DNA of 64,000 nt from Angomonas deanei (lineage: Eukaryota > Euglenozoa > Kinetoplastea > Trypanosomatida > Trypanosomatidae): NCBI GenBank assembly GCA_903995115.1, contig LR877152.1, forward strand, positions 124,001-188,000. Reading direction: 5' to 3'. Below, piece by piece: positions 48,784-57,913 of the stretch (within the stretch, counting starts at the first letter, position 1; each line of letters opens with the position of its first letter). The position numbers and the translations under genes were made by a program. Under the pieces are notes generated by a model, which was given only the letters and a program-made list of their open reading frames with translations, was not told where the DNA came from and made no database searches.

Positions 48784-49794
48784 TTAATTTCGGTCTCTTT
48801 GTTTCAGGCACAGGGGGCACTTGCACAAGAACCTGTATTGCTCCAATAGGTGCCGGCTTCTCGCCCGCACATCGCTCGCCAGGGCGCTGTCACCCATGTT
48901 CACGTACGAAATGGTAACCTCCTCCCCTTTGGCAATCGGGCGCAAACTGCGAACCGCCATACAACCCGCCGTGGAGTGGCTGGCTTTCTCGTCTACCACA
49001 AAGGTATCACCATTGTATTGTTTTATTTTCTGCGACTGGGCAACGTCTATTTTTTGCGCCTCAGGAAAGACAATTTCCGCGTTCGGGTCGCACGAGTGGT
49101 TCAGACGACACACGGCACTCTGTAACGACCAACCAATGATCGTCGAGAGTTCACCATCCCTTACCGAGCACGGAAATCCTAGGCTGTTATTCTTGGTGAT
49201 GAGGAGCACATCTGACAGCTCCTTTGCGTTCAAGTGCACGGGGGGCGTTCCGCCCTTTTTACCAAAGGAGTGAATCACCTTTTTGGAAAAGTCCTCGCAG
49301 AACTGGAGCGTTTCGGCGGACTGCGAGTTGGCGCTGTCATCTAACGCCAGGAGCGCCTGAGCCGGGAAGGCATTCGCGGTCTCACCGGAGTGGCGCGCCG
49401 TAGACTGCGCCATGTACTGTAAGGCAAATCGCACATAGTCCGTGTCCTGCCCTTTCTCGCGCGCAGCACTAGGCAACTCATTGTACCACGGACACACGTA
49501 CCGGTTATGCATCCACAGAAGGTTTCGAACCCCTCCGACGGTGTCCCCCTCCGACTCGACGTGGCAGCGATGACACAACACGAATTGATCGCACGTGGGG
49601 CACGTGTAGGAATTAGACATACCCGCCGTCAGCTCCAGAAAGCAACGAGCGCAGTACGCGCTGCAGCTATCGGAGTACAGTACCGCAAGGTCAGGCTCGA
49701 CGAAGAATAGAACACTGCCGGCGTCGACCGGATTCGCCGCGACGACACCACGCCCTCTGTCCGGGAGTTCCTTCACCTCCAAATCAACGGGCAT
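48784..49794 (-). CDS. SMYD-like SET-domain protein methyltransferase
   Basis: The 336-residue protein has a split SET domain. The N-terminal strand (R-G-R-G-V-V-A-A-N) is interrupted by a MYND-like zinc region (C48, C51, C65, C68, C74, C77, H96, C101). The SET core resumes with L-N-H-S-C-D-P-N (231-238), I-A-K-G-E-E-V-T-I-S-Y and a post-SET C-K-C-P-L-C (324-329). This order is that of SMYD lysine methyltransferases, which modify histones or cytoplasmic proteins using S-adenosylmethionine. The catalytic Tyr297 and the N-H-S-C cofactor motif are intact, so activity is expected. The substrate cannot be told. Confidence 0.87.
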   Translation of the reverse strand: MPVDLEVKELPDRGRGVVAANPVDAGSVLFFVEPDLAVLYSDSCSAYCARCFLELTAGMSNSYTCPTCDQFVLCHRCHVESEGDTVGGVRNLLWMHNRYVCPWYNELPSAAREKGQDTDYVRFALQYMAQSTARHSGETANAFPAQALLALDDSANSQSAETLQFCEDFSKKVIHSFGKKGGTPPVHLNAKELSDVLLITKNNSLGFPCSVRDGELSTIIGWSLQSAVCRLNHSCDPNAEIVFPEAQKIDVAQSQKIKQYNGDTFVVDEKASHSTAGCMAVRSLRPIAKGEEVTISYVNMGDSALASDVRARSRHLLEQYRFLCKCPLCLKQRDRN

Positions 49795-50145
49795 TTCCTA
49801 AAGAATAAACGGTTTGTGATGCTAAAGAAAAACGAAGAGAAAGAGAACAAGTACCTATCGTGCGTTCGAACTACAACAGGAGTGTTTTTCATGAATGAAA
49901 CAGACACCCCGTCACCGGGGAAACCAGAAACTTTGAGACGTTGAAGTAAATTAAATCACGTGTATTCTTTTTCTTTACTCTTTCTCGCTACGAAAAAGAT
50001 CTATGTGGACTATATGGCTTCTATATATTCGAAAAAGTAAAAGTTAAAATTAAATGGGGAAAGGGAAGCTTAGAAGAAAAAAAAAAAGGAAACAAGATGC
50101 CCCTTTATTATTGTTAGTCTCTATGATCGCCCAACAGCGCATGGC
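49795..50145. other. Intergenic, minus array
   Basis: A-rich on the plus strand (T-rich in transcription sense). It is the 3' region of polymerase beta and the leader of the SET gene. No gene seen. Confidence 0.55.
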
Positions 50146-51276
50146 TTAGGGGTCGCGGTTTTCGGGCTTGGCGTAGGGCATGCCAAGCGCATCAAAGACA
50201 TCCTGCTCCGACTTGACCTCCACGCGCTTCGCCTCCAGCTCCTCCTTGGGGACGCCGAGCTCCTCGCCGGCGTTCTTACCCTTGTTGCCGATGCGCTCGT
50301 AGAGCTCACGGGCTTCCTCGGGGGTGCCGAGGGCGAAGAGGCCGTACTCGTTCAGGAGGAAGCCCTTGCTGATGGCAGCCTGGCGCATAATGACGTTAAA
50401 GTTCTTGCTACCGGTAAAGGTGAGGAGGGCGGTGGGGACGGACTTGGTCTCGATCAGACGAATATCCACACGGCGGGCCTTGTAAATCTTGGTGCTCTCG
50501 CGGCCGCTCTTGTCCTTCACGACACGGGACGGGAGACGACCCATGCCCATGTACTTCAAGGGACCCTGGGCCATGGTGGCCTCGAGGTAGTTCTTGCCCT
50601 GCAGGTAGGTGCAGTACTGGGCTAGGGCACCAGTGGCGGCGACGGGCCCGCTAATCGGAGGGGCGTCCAGGGTGCGGGAGAGGATCGCGTCCACATCCCC
50701 GGAGAAGGGGTGGCGACGGCGATAGCTACCGCAGATTTGAATATCAAATTCCTTGCCGAGCGCCTCCGTGCACTTTTCGCGCAGGAAGTTTTCGTGGAGA
50801 ACGGACTCCTGCATCGGGATCTTCTCGTTAATGTCGTAGAAGTACTTGATACCGACACGCTGCTGGTCCGTCAGGGAGGGGATCGAGTCCGCCTTCTGGA
50901 GGAGCTCCTCGACGGTGAAGATACCTTCGCGGTCAAAGAGGGCGGCGGCGGCGCGGGGGCCGAAGCCGTGGACCTGCGTGAGTTCCTGGATGGCCTTCAG
51001 CTTGGGCTTGGTCTTCTTCTCGAGCTCCTCCAGCTTTCCAGTCTCCATAATCTCCTCCGCCTTCTTCAAGAGTTTGGAACCGAAGCCGGGGAAGGCCTTG
51101 ATGTCGGCAGGGGTGTTGAGGGGCTTGTCTAGGTTCGTCTTGAGACTCTCTATACTACGGTTGTAGCTGGCTACCTTGTATTTCTCACCCAGAGCGTTGT
51201 TCAGATCGGCCATCTCCTGGAAAATACGGATAATATTATCCCGGTGGTCGCGAAGAAAGAAACAACGACGGAACAT
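50146..51276 (-). CDS. POLB: DNA polymerase beta, mitochondrial type
   Basis: This family X repair polymerase fills short gaps and removes 5'-deoxyribose phosphate in base excision repair; in kinetoplastids polymerase beta acts in the mitochondrion. The 376-residue protein has an N-terminus with basic and aromatic residues (M-F-R-R-C-F-F-L-R) fitting import. It has the 8-kDa lyase domain with the Schiff-base Lys at residue 72 (G-S-K-L-L-K-K), helix-hairpin-helix G-F-G-P-R at 104-108, and the polymerase signature C-G-S-Y-R-R. The catalytic aspartates are D194, D196 (S-G-D-V-D) and D271 (R-R-V-D-I-R). An in-frame Met at residue 22 is an alternative start without the presequence. It directly follows polymerase beta-PAK in transcription order, an adjacency also known in trypanosomes. 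Confidence 0.95.
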   Translation of the reverse strand: MFRRCFFLRDHRDNIIRIFQEMADLNNALGEKYKVASYNRSIESLKTNLDKPLNTPADIKAFPGFGSKLLKKAEEIMETGKLEELEKKTKPKLKAIQELTQVHGFGPRAAAALFDREGIFTVEELLQKADSIPSLTDQQRVGIKYFYDINEKIPMQESVLHENFLREKCTEALGKEFDIQICGSYRRRHPFSGDVDAILSRTLDAPPISGPVAATGALAQYCTYLQGKNYLEATMAQGPLKYMGMGRLPSRVVKDKSGRESTKIYKARRVDIRLIETKSVPTALLTFTGSKNFNVIMRQAAISKGFLLNEYGLFALGTPEEARELYERIGNKGKNAGEELGVPKEELEAKRVEVKSEQDVFDALGMPYAKPENRDP

Positions 51277-51551
51277 GACGTGTTATGAGAAATGATTTAT
51301 GAAAATTAGAAAAAAAAAGAACTTTCTTTTCAGAAGGGAGGGGGAAAAATATAGCAAGTGTATCCATGTAGAGACGAAGGTTAGGTACATCAGCAAAAGC
51401 CAAACAAAACAAAACAAAATAAAAAGTAACAACCATAATCTTTGATTAACGTATCTATGGAGATGTTCTATAATAAATTAGAAGAACACGAATTAAATTG
51501 CTTTATAAAGAATAGGAGTGAGAATCACACGGAGGGGACACAAGACTTCCA

Positions 51552-53942
51552 TTACACATCGCGGTCTCTCGGGGTGACGTAATCCATACCGACGGCTTCA
51601 AAGATGTCCTCTTCTGTTTTGACTTTCACTCGAAGTTGCTCCACCGTTTTGTGAATCTCCTCTAGCGCCGCTATCTCCTTTTCGGTCAGTGGTTTCTTCT
51701 TGCGCTTCGTGGGGGTGGACACCTCTGCGCTCTCCTCCTCCTCTTCGAGGTCCTCTATGTCGGTCTCCACGGCGGTTGGACTACCGCCAATGTAGTACTG
51801 TGCTTTTGCCAGTTTCTGTATCATCTGATGTAGTTTGCTCGTTTCTACTTTACCCTGCTTAAACAGACCGTATTCGTTGAGAATAAACTTCCGCTTCAGC
51901 GCCTCTGCCCGCATCACCACATTAAAGTTCTTGCTGCCGGTAAAGTAGCACAAGGCGGCGGGGTAGCTATAGATGTCCACATAGCGAATGTCAATCCGTC
52001 TAGCCGGGAACCGCCGCATTTTGCCGTCCTTCTCGTACGCTGGCAGACGGCACACCCCCATGTACTTGGTACTACCGGACGCCAAGTGCGCCTCCAGATA
52101 CTTATCCTTTTCTAAACAGTTAATAAAGTGAGAAAGCGCCTCGATTGGCTGGACCACCTCATCGACAGCCTTCTTCTTTGCGTTTCTTGTGATGAGCACG
52201 TCAATGTCGCCAGACGTTTCACACTTTCTGCGATAGCTACCGCACAGAATGAGCTCGTAAGGGCCGTCTTTGCCGCCGTTGACGGTATTCAAATGCTTCT
52301 TGAGTCTTAGTTTTAGAAACGCCTCGTGCAGACGGCCCTCGCCGTGGGGAATACGTTGCTGAATCTCCTTGTAGTACTTTAGCCCCACACGTTGTGCGTC
52401 GGTCAAGCGAAAGGAAAGTTGTTTCTGCTGCCGCTTCCCGCTTGGGGTGCCTTCCTCTGCGTCTAGCTTGTCCTGTTCTGCCACCGCCTCCTTCAGCTGC
52501 TCGACCGTCTCGATGCCGTGCTTCTTGTAGAAGGTGAGAGCCGTCCTCGGTCCTACGCCGTGCACTTGCGAAAGCGCTCGAATGGCCTTTATGATGGGCT
52601 TCGCCTCGTACTCGTGGAGCTCCTTCAAGTCACCCGTTTTCAGAATCTCCACAATCTTCTTTCTCAGCTTGTCTCCCACGCCAAGATAGCTGCCACCTTT
52701 CTGGGCATTCGGTGTGTTGGCGTTGGAGAGGAGTAACGCACGCTTCCGTAGGTTCTCCTTAATCTCCTCGGCGAGAGCGACGTCCTTTGGCGAAAGGTTC
52801 GCGTCTGACCCACTGTGGTGGTCTTGCACTAGCTTAATGTAGGATTCGGGAAGGGGAGTGAGGTTGGGCGGCAGCTCCTTGAAAATGAGGTCGTCTTTTT
52901 TGAGTCGGTCCACCGCAATTTGATAGCTGGCCGTCTTGTACTTTTCGTTGAGTGCAATGTTCACTTCGGCCAGCTGCTGAAAGATCAGCAACACCTTCTC
53001 CCGGTAGTCCGGGAAAGAAAGAACGTTGGTGTCTTTAATTTTGGACGGCTTGGTGCTTGGGGGATCGCTAGAGGTTTCCATCACAGCCGTGACATTATTG
53101 GATGTGTCATTGACAATCACTGTCGTCGCGTTCTTTACCGGAATGCCCTCGCGTTTTCGAATGGTGGAGAGTTTCTTTCGGGTTTCCGCGTAGCGCTTGC
53201 GCAGGTCCCTCCCCACTTTACTCTTTTCCAGACGCGCTAAGGCGCTTGCCACTTGCTTCTTTCCGTGGGGGGTGCTGGCCAATGTGTTTAGGGTCTCCTT
53301 CGCCTTTTGCTCCCTCTCGATGATGGGCGCGGCGTCTTCCTCCTCTACCGGGGGTTGGGGCTTCCGCTTCTGGGGCTTCAGTGAATCTACCGCCACCTCC
53401 GCCTTCTCCACGTTCGCCTGCAAGACGGCCGCGACCGCCTCTTCGATGGCACGCATCTCCTCCGCTGTTCTTGGACGGGAAGCCTCCTTCTTCTCAGCCG
53501 CCCGATTCTTTCCGCGTGGGGTGTTGACACTCTTATTTTCCTTAATGAACGCGTCCATTTCCTTACCCCCTTCGGACGGCACCGTCGCTCTCTTCTTGTT
53601 GGCGTTCCCCCTATTGCTACTCGTTCTAGTGCCTGAAACAGGGGCCGCCGCCTCTTTCACTGGGGCCTTTTTCACCGTTTCCCCGTCGTCAAAGTTGAAG
53701 AAAGTTTTCTTTGGGGCCTCTTTGACGGCTCGTGGGGCTTTCACCTCGGACGCTTCTTTGGCACCTGCTTTCTGTTTCTTCAGCATCTTTCGTCTCCTCC
53801 TCTCCGCGAGGGAAAGTGAGGAGCGTTGGATCTGTGTCAAGAGGACCAGCTGCCGAGTGACACCCGCCCCTACTGTCAGAGGGGCGAGGCGCGTTCCACT
53901 CCGTGCACTACGCTGTACATACCGTCTCCACATGTGGGACAA
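51552..53942 (-). CDS. POLB-PAK: DNA polymerase beta-PAK, mitochondrial
   Basis: The 796-residue protein is a second polymerase beta with a long N-terminal extension of about 305 residues, rich in Lys, Ala, Pro and Glu, as in kinetoplastid pol beta-PAK. The extreme N-terminus (M-W-R-R-Y-V-Q-R-S-A-R) fits a mitochondrial presequence. The catalytic region keeps G-D-K-L-R-K-K-I (lyase Lys near 429), H-G-V-G-P-R, C-G-S-Y-R-R-K, S-G-D-I-D with D579/D581, and R-R-I-D-I-R with D651. The lyase domain carries an extra segment of about 55 residues (357-414) that the neighbouring polymerase beta lacks, and an acidic insert lies near 690-730. The PAK form is linked in trypanosomes to kinetoplast DNA repair or gap filling. 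Confidence 0.94.
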   Translation of the reverse strand: MSHMWRRYVQRSARSGTRLAPLTVGAGVTRQLVLLTQIQRSSLSLAERRRRKMLKKQKAGAKEASEVKAPRAVKEAPKKTFFNFDDGETVKKAPVKEAAAPVSGTRTSSNRGNANKKRATVPSEGGKEMDAFIKENKSVNTPRGKNRAAEKKEASRPRTAEEMRAIEEAVAAVLQANVEKAEVAVDSLKPQKRKPQPPVEEEDAAPIIEREQKAKETLNTLASTPHGKKQVASALARLEKSKVGRDLRKRYAETRKKLSTIRKREGIPVKNATTVIVNDTSNNVTAVMETSSDPPSTKPSKIKDTNVLSFPDYREKVLLIFQQLAEVNIALNEKYKTASYQIAVDRLKKDDLIFKELPPNLTPLPESYIKLVQDHHSGSDANLSPKDVALAEEIKENLRKRALLLSNANTPNAQKGGSYLGVGDKLRKKIVEILKTGDLKELHEYEAKPIIKAIRALSQVHGVGPRTALTFYKKHGIETVEQLKEAVAEQDKLDAEEGTPSGKRQQKQLSFRLTDAQRVGLKYYKEIQQRIPHGEGRLHEAFLKLRLKKHLNTVNGGKDGPYELILCGSYRRKCETSGDIDVLITRNAKKKAVDEVVQPIEALSHFINCLEKDKYLEAHLASGSTKYMGVCRLPAYEKDGKMRRFPARRIDIRYVDIYSYPAALCYFTGSKNFNVVMRAEALKRKFILNEYGLFKQGKVETSKLHQMIQKLAKAQYYIGGSPTAVETDIEDLEEEEESAEVSTPTKRKKKPLTEKEIAALEEIHKTVEQLRVKVKTEEDIFEAVGMDYVTPRDRDV

Positions 53943-54123
53943 GTCGTCACACTGAAGAAGTGTGGAATTTTAGAAGAAAAAAAAAATAGGGCTAATAAAG
54001 AGAAGAGGACAGGGAGAAATAAAAAAGTGATGGGGACTCTAGAGCGTTTACAATAAAAAAAAAAATTGAAGAAAACATAACCATAAAAAAAAAAAAAAAA
54101 ACTCTGTTTAAACGGTTAATGTG

Positions 54124-57012
54124 TTACTCACGAAGACGCTTGGTGGTGCCAACCTCCCAGCTGGCGTACTCCTCGAGCAAGTGGATGAACTGGGGGGTTA
54201 GTCCATATACCTCCCCCCGCTCAATGGTCGCAAAGTCCAGCTGCATCAAGTCAAACGAAAAGCTTAATTTTGTGGTAATTGGCTCCGCTACCTCTTCCGT
54301 GGTCAACTCGTCCCCCGTTGGTTTATTCCGGCCTGCCTGAGCGTGCAGCAGATCACGTTGCGTGGTGCTTTCAACAAAGTCGTCGGTCAGCCCAGGTAGC
54401 TTGGGGTAGCGCTGTGAAAAGTGATTCAGCACGAGGAACTGTGCCTCAATCTGTTCGTGCACCTTCACCGCTTCTCCCAGAGTGGAGTGTTTTCGCTTTT
54501 GTGCCTCCATCTCAAACCCGGGGCCAAAAGTCGCCTCGTGGAGACAGATGAAGACGCGGTCCTGTGCGTGCTTGGAGGTGAAAGCCCGGCAGCGCTGGAC
54601 CAATGCCTCGCACGGTCTGGTGTCTCCCGAAAAGAGAAACACTTTGGACTCCCACCTGTCCAACGTTTTGGTAATAGACGGAAACCGGAGTACAAGGGCG
54701 TGAGCGTGCGCAGGGTGGTCCACCGTGAACACTTCCGCATCCCACAGCAAGTTTTCCGTCAGCGGTGCAGAGTGGATCTGCTCGTAGCTGGTGGCAATGT
54801 TCCTATTCCAATCGTCAAACAAACTGGTTAACTTGGGTAGCAAGGCCACCTTACCACCGAGAGTGGTACTGCCTCCTCTGGCCTGGGGTTGATAGCCATT
54901 CTCTCGAATCACTTCAAACTCCACTTCGTCGTGTATCCAGTGGCAGTACGGTTCTGCCTGAAACCACAATGCATTCATAAAGTCATACACTTCTTCAGGG
55001 CAAACGAGTAACAGTTTTTCCTGGCCTTTCTTCTTATCCTTCGCGTAGAGGTACTCGTGTCTCAAGTCGAGAAGGGTCATCACCCCCAAGTGGTGGTCCG
55101 CGTGTCCGTGGGAAATAAAGACCAACACCATATCCTGCAGAAAGGATTGCAGCGCATTGCCTTCTTCGCCGTCCTTCATCCCTGACAGTAACTGCGCCAC
55201 TTGTCCAGCGTTCCCTTCGCCAAAATCTAGTATAATAATGCCTCGTCTCCACTCGATCGGTTGCCCAGGAGTTGGAGGACAGGAGGAAAAACAAACCGAC
55301 GGTAACTTCAGTTGCAGTAAAGTGCCACTGACGTTCCTGTACTTGCTCGGAATCGCCGACCCAGTGCCCAGAAAGACGAGAGATCCCCCCATGTGTTCCG
55401 AGGGCAGCGAGTCCGTGGAAGTCGCTCTATTCTCGAGAAAGTGACGAAACTTGTCAGACAGTAGGTGCATCGCGGAACTTTGCGTGGGGTACTTTATGTA
55501 TTGCCCAGACACGTTCGTCTTTTCGCTCTTCTCCCGCTGGGGGACGCAGCTGAACTTGAAGGAGTATGGCCAGTAGCCAAGAGGTCTTTCATTGTCGGCA
55601 GCGCTGCTCACGGGGAAGAGGTGTGGGGCAATGCTATTCAGGTGGTACCGATGCGTGAGAGCGGTTGGAAACGCCGTATACAGCTTTCCGACATAACTAG
55701 AAAACAAGTGGTAAGCCCTTCCCCTTTCTTCCACCTGGCTATCTGTCAGCGCCGTAGAAAAATCATGAAACACGTGCGTGAAATGATTCAAGACATTTTC
55801 AAGCAGAAAGGCGGTGTACTGCCTGTACATGGCATCGCCATCGCCACTACTGGCGAACTCCTGAAAGTACGACAAAGACTGCAGATGGAAGGTCTCTCCC
55901 ATCTCTAATTCTCTCCTCACCAGAGGGCTATCCGAGTTATCCGCTTCCTTGCGGTAAAAGAGAAAATCTGGGAAGCGTTCTTCGAGAAGTTGGATCAAGT
56001 GGCCTTTCGCTTCCCCAACCCCCATTAGTGCCTCCAGTGACGCCCTCAGTTCCTCTGGCGTGTTAGAGTCCAACACCAAATTGAGGTACACTTTGGTGCT
56101 CGACAAGGTTTGCCGCAACACCTGATGCGGGTGCACCCAGAAACCCTCTTGGGGAATGGGCTCCTCGACCACAAGGGCCTTCTTCCCCCTCTTCCGCTTC
56201 GCCGCAGCCTTCACAAAGTCCTCGGGGGAGACAAACACGGACTCATTGTTCTTCAGTTTACCGTAGAGTGGACCTTTCGGGACACCAAGCGCCTCTGCTG
56301 CGTCGTGGTCAAAGGTAGCTATTGGAGAGTGGACAATGCAGTAGCTGTACACCTCATCCGTGGTGTTCCTAGTTGCCTCACCCGACGTCGCAAATGCCAC
56401 TAGCAATGTAAAAGGGTTCAGGGGAAGTATGAGCCGAAAAAACGAAGCCGTGTCGGGCGCTAGAACCACCTGCTCCTCCAACACGACGGGGTTTCCACGC
56501 AGCTGGGGAGGAGGGAGGAATGCGGACGCATTGTATTCGCCTGTTGGATGGGAAGAAAGTAATCGAAAGTTCATTGGCCGATAAGTAAAATAGTATTTGC
56601 GCATCGTTTCAATAAACAAGGAGACGCCACTACTACTTTGCTCGGCCGATTCGGTGTATCCCTTTCCAGGACCAAAGAATGCAAGCGTTCGCAGCCCTGC
56701 GTCGTTTACGGTAAACAGCATGCCAGGGGTGCCCATCACAGACGAACTTGGCCCCATTGCGGTGCTCGCACTACTATCGTTTCCACCCCAACGTGTATAC
56801 AAGATGGACTTCAGTTTTGTTAGTTTGATATTGGCCTCACTACTAAACCGCTGCGTCCCTTCTGGGCAGTTAAAGAAGAGATACCCATCGCTGAGGGCGG
56901 CACTAGGTTCTTCTGCCCCTTCAAAAATGCGGGTCTGCATCATACCGTAGTAGCAGCACCCGCATCGACTGTTGGGCGTGTCTGTCCCTAGCAACTGCAT
57001 ATAGGACGCCAT
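54124..57012 (-). CDS. tRNase Z, long form (ELAC2-like)
   Basis: The endonuclease removes 3' trailers from pre-tRNAs. I start at the ATG at 57012 (961 residues), because the splice acceptor (AG at 57055-57054) lies between it and the upstream end of the open frame. The C-terminal metallo-beta-lactamase half has S-H-G-H-A-D-H-H-L-G (H635, H637, D639, H640), F-S-G-D-T-R-P, H-E-A-T-F-G and L-N-H-F-S-Q-R-Y-P-K. The last two are signatures of tRNase Z rather than of other lactamase-fold nucleases. The degenerate N-terminal half (L-L-G-T-D-T-P onward) is as expected for the long form. Nuclear and/or mitochondrial action cannot be separated here. Confidence 0.92.
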   Translation of the reverse strand: MASYMQLLGTDTPNSRCGCCYYGMMQTRIFEGAEEPSAALSDGYLFFNCPEGTQRFSSEANIKLTKLKSILYTRWGGNDSSASTAMGPSSSVMGTPGMLFTVNDAGLRTLAFFGPGKGYTESAEQSSSGVSLFIETMRKYYFTYRPMNFRLLSSHPTGEYNASAFLPPPQLRGNPVVLEEQVVLAPDTASFFRLILPLNPFTLLVAFATSGEATRNTTDEVYSYCIVHSPIATFDHDAAEALGVPKGPLYGKLKNNESVFVSPEDFVKAAAKRKRGKKALVVEEPIPQEGFWVHPHQVLRQTLSSTKVYLNLVLDSNTPEELRASLEALMGVGEAKGHLIQLLEERFPDFLFYRKEADNSDSPLVRRELEMGETFHLQSLSYFQEFASSGDGDAMYRQYTAFLLENVLNHFTHVFHDFSTALTDSQVEERGRAYHLFSSYVGKLYTAFPTALTHRYHLNSIAPHLFPVSSAADNERPLGYWPYSFKFSCVPQREKSEKTNVSGQYIKYPTQSSAMHLLSDKFRHFLENRATSTDSLPSEHMGGSLVFLGTGSAIPSKYRNVSGTLLQLKLPSVCFSSCPPTPGQPIEWRRGIIILDFGEGNAGQVAQLLSGMKDGEEGNALQSFLQDMVLVFISHGHADHHLGVMTLLDLRHEYLYAKDKKKGQEKLLLVCPEEVYDFMNALWFQAEPYCHWIHDEVEFEVIRENGYQPQARGGSTTLGGKVALLPKLTSLFDDWNRNIATSYEQIHSAPLTENLLWDAEVFTVDHPAHAHALVLRFPSITKTLDRWESKVFLFSGDTRPCEALVQRCRAFTSKHAQDRVFICLHEATFGPGFEMEAQKRKHSTLGEAVKVHEQIEAQFLVLNHFSQRYPKLPGLTDDFVESTTQRDLLHAQAGRNKPTGDELTTEEVAEPITTKLSFSFDLMQLDFATIERGEVYGLTPQFIHLLEEYASWEVGTTKRLRE

Positions 57013-57053
57013 ACAGACTACTTTTTTGTGTGTATTCTTACCTTTTAAGAAGG

Positions 57054-57077
57054 CTATTGAAACGGAAGGAGAAAAAG
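57054..57077 (-). promoter_or_regulatory. Likely trans-splice acceptor, tRNase Z gene
   Basis: On the minus strand a C/T tract ends in TAG at 57056-57054. It lies inside the longer open frame and so supports the start at 57012. Confidence 0.65.
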
Positions 57078-57197
57078 ATGGTGGACACAAGGTGATTGTC
57101 ACTGTGGAAATATTAGTCAACCACACCAACACAAAATAATAAAGAACGTTCGAGTTAGGTGTATGTGTTGAATCCTACTAAACTCTGCTAAACTCTT

Positions 57198-57779
57198 TCA
57201 CTCCTTCTTTTCGGGCTTATCTTCCTTCTTCTCTGCGTCCTTCTTCCCATCTTGCTCCTTGACTTCTCGGAGAAGGGACTCCACATTCATGCCACCGTGG
57301 GTCCACGTGGGCAGCATGACCTGAGAGTAGTTGAGCAGCTGCGGCAGCTGCATCATCTTGAATCCTAGCGCAAAGATACGGAACGCCGCCTCTGTTGGGG
57401 CACGGACGACCCGTCTGGACAGAATCACTAGCGCCTGTGCCTGACGGTCCCACACGGTAAAGAATGGTTTCTTGCTATTGTAAAAACTTCGTCGCTCCGT
57501 CCAAAAAAGCTGCTCATCCACATGGACCGCCTCCGCGTCTATCACACGAGGGCACGCGTCGTGGTTGAAGAAGCCCGCTTCACTCTTGTATTTCTGCAAG
57601 TAGGGGCGAGAATAGTCTACCGCCACCGAGCTGCGAATGGACGTGCGGCCCGCTTGTCTGGTCAGAAAATCTCTCTGAACAATGCGAAGGTGGTTGGCGA
57701 CCACCGGCTTCACCCTGGCACTACCGCCGGTAGCGGTGGCCTTTGCGGCAGCTTTTGCTAAACACGGCGCCTGACTCAT
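57198..57779 (-). CDS. Small protein of unknown function, possibly mitochondrial
   Basis: The open frame begins further upstream, but the polypyrimidine tract and AG acceptor (57820-57790) place the start at the ATG at 57779, giving 193 residues. The N-terminus is Ala/Lys-rich without acidic residues (M-S-Q-A-P-C-L-A-K-A-A-A-K-A), compatible with mitochondrial import. The central part looks ordered, with aromatic residues (F-W-T-E-R-R-S-F-Y, F-F-T-V-W-D-R-Q-A-Q-A-L-V-I-L). The end is Lys/Glu-rich. No known domain is recognised. Confidence 0.65.
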   Translation of the reverse strand: MSQAPCLAKAAAKATATGGSARVKPVVANHLRIVQRDFLTRQAGRTSIRSSVAVDYSRPYLQKYKSEAGFFNHDACPRVIDAEAVHVDEQLFWTERRSFYNSKKPFFTVWDRQAQALVILSRRVVRAPTEAAFRIFALGFKMMQLPQLLNYSQVMLPTWTHGGMNVESLLREVKEQDGKKDAEKKEDKPEKKE

Positions 57780-57789
57780 GGTAGGTTCA

Positions 57790-57820
57790 CTAGTAGGAGA
57801 GGGAAGGGAAGAGGAAAGGG
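57790..57820 (-). promoter_or_regulatory. Likely trans-splice acceptor deciding the start at 57779
   Basis: A clean pyrimidine tract on the minus strand ends in two TAGs, the last at 57792-57790. The first ATG after them is at 57779. Confidence 0.65.
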
Positions 57821-57913
57821 AATGAATGAAGGCAGCACAATCTGCCCCAACAAAAGCACATACCATCGATTCAGGCTTGTGTGATATAGCTACCAAAAAT
57901 AAATTAGTTTACA

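Noticed and set aside
53197-53955. 252-codon plus-strand open frame
   Set aside because: Antisense of the Lys/Ala-rich part of polymerase beta-PAK; Phe/Ser/Ala-rich composition is the expected mirror.
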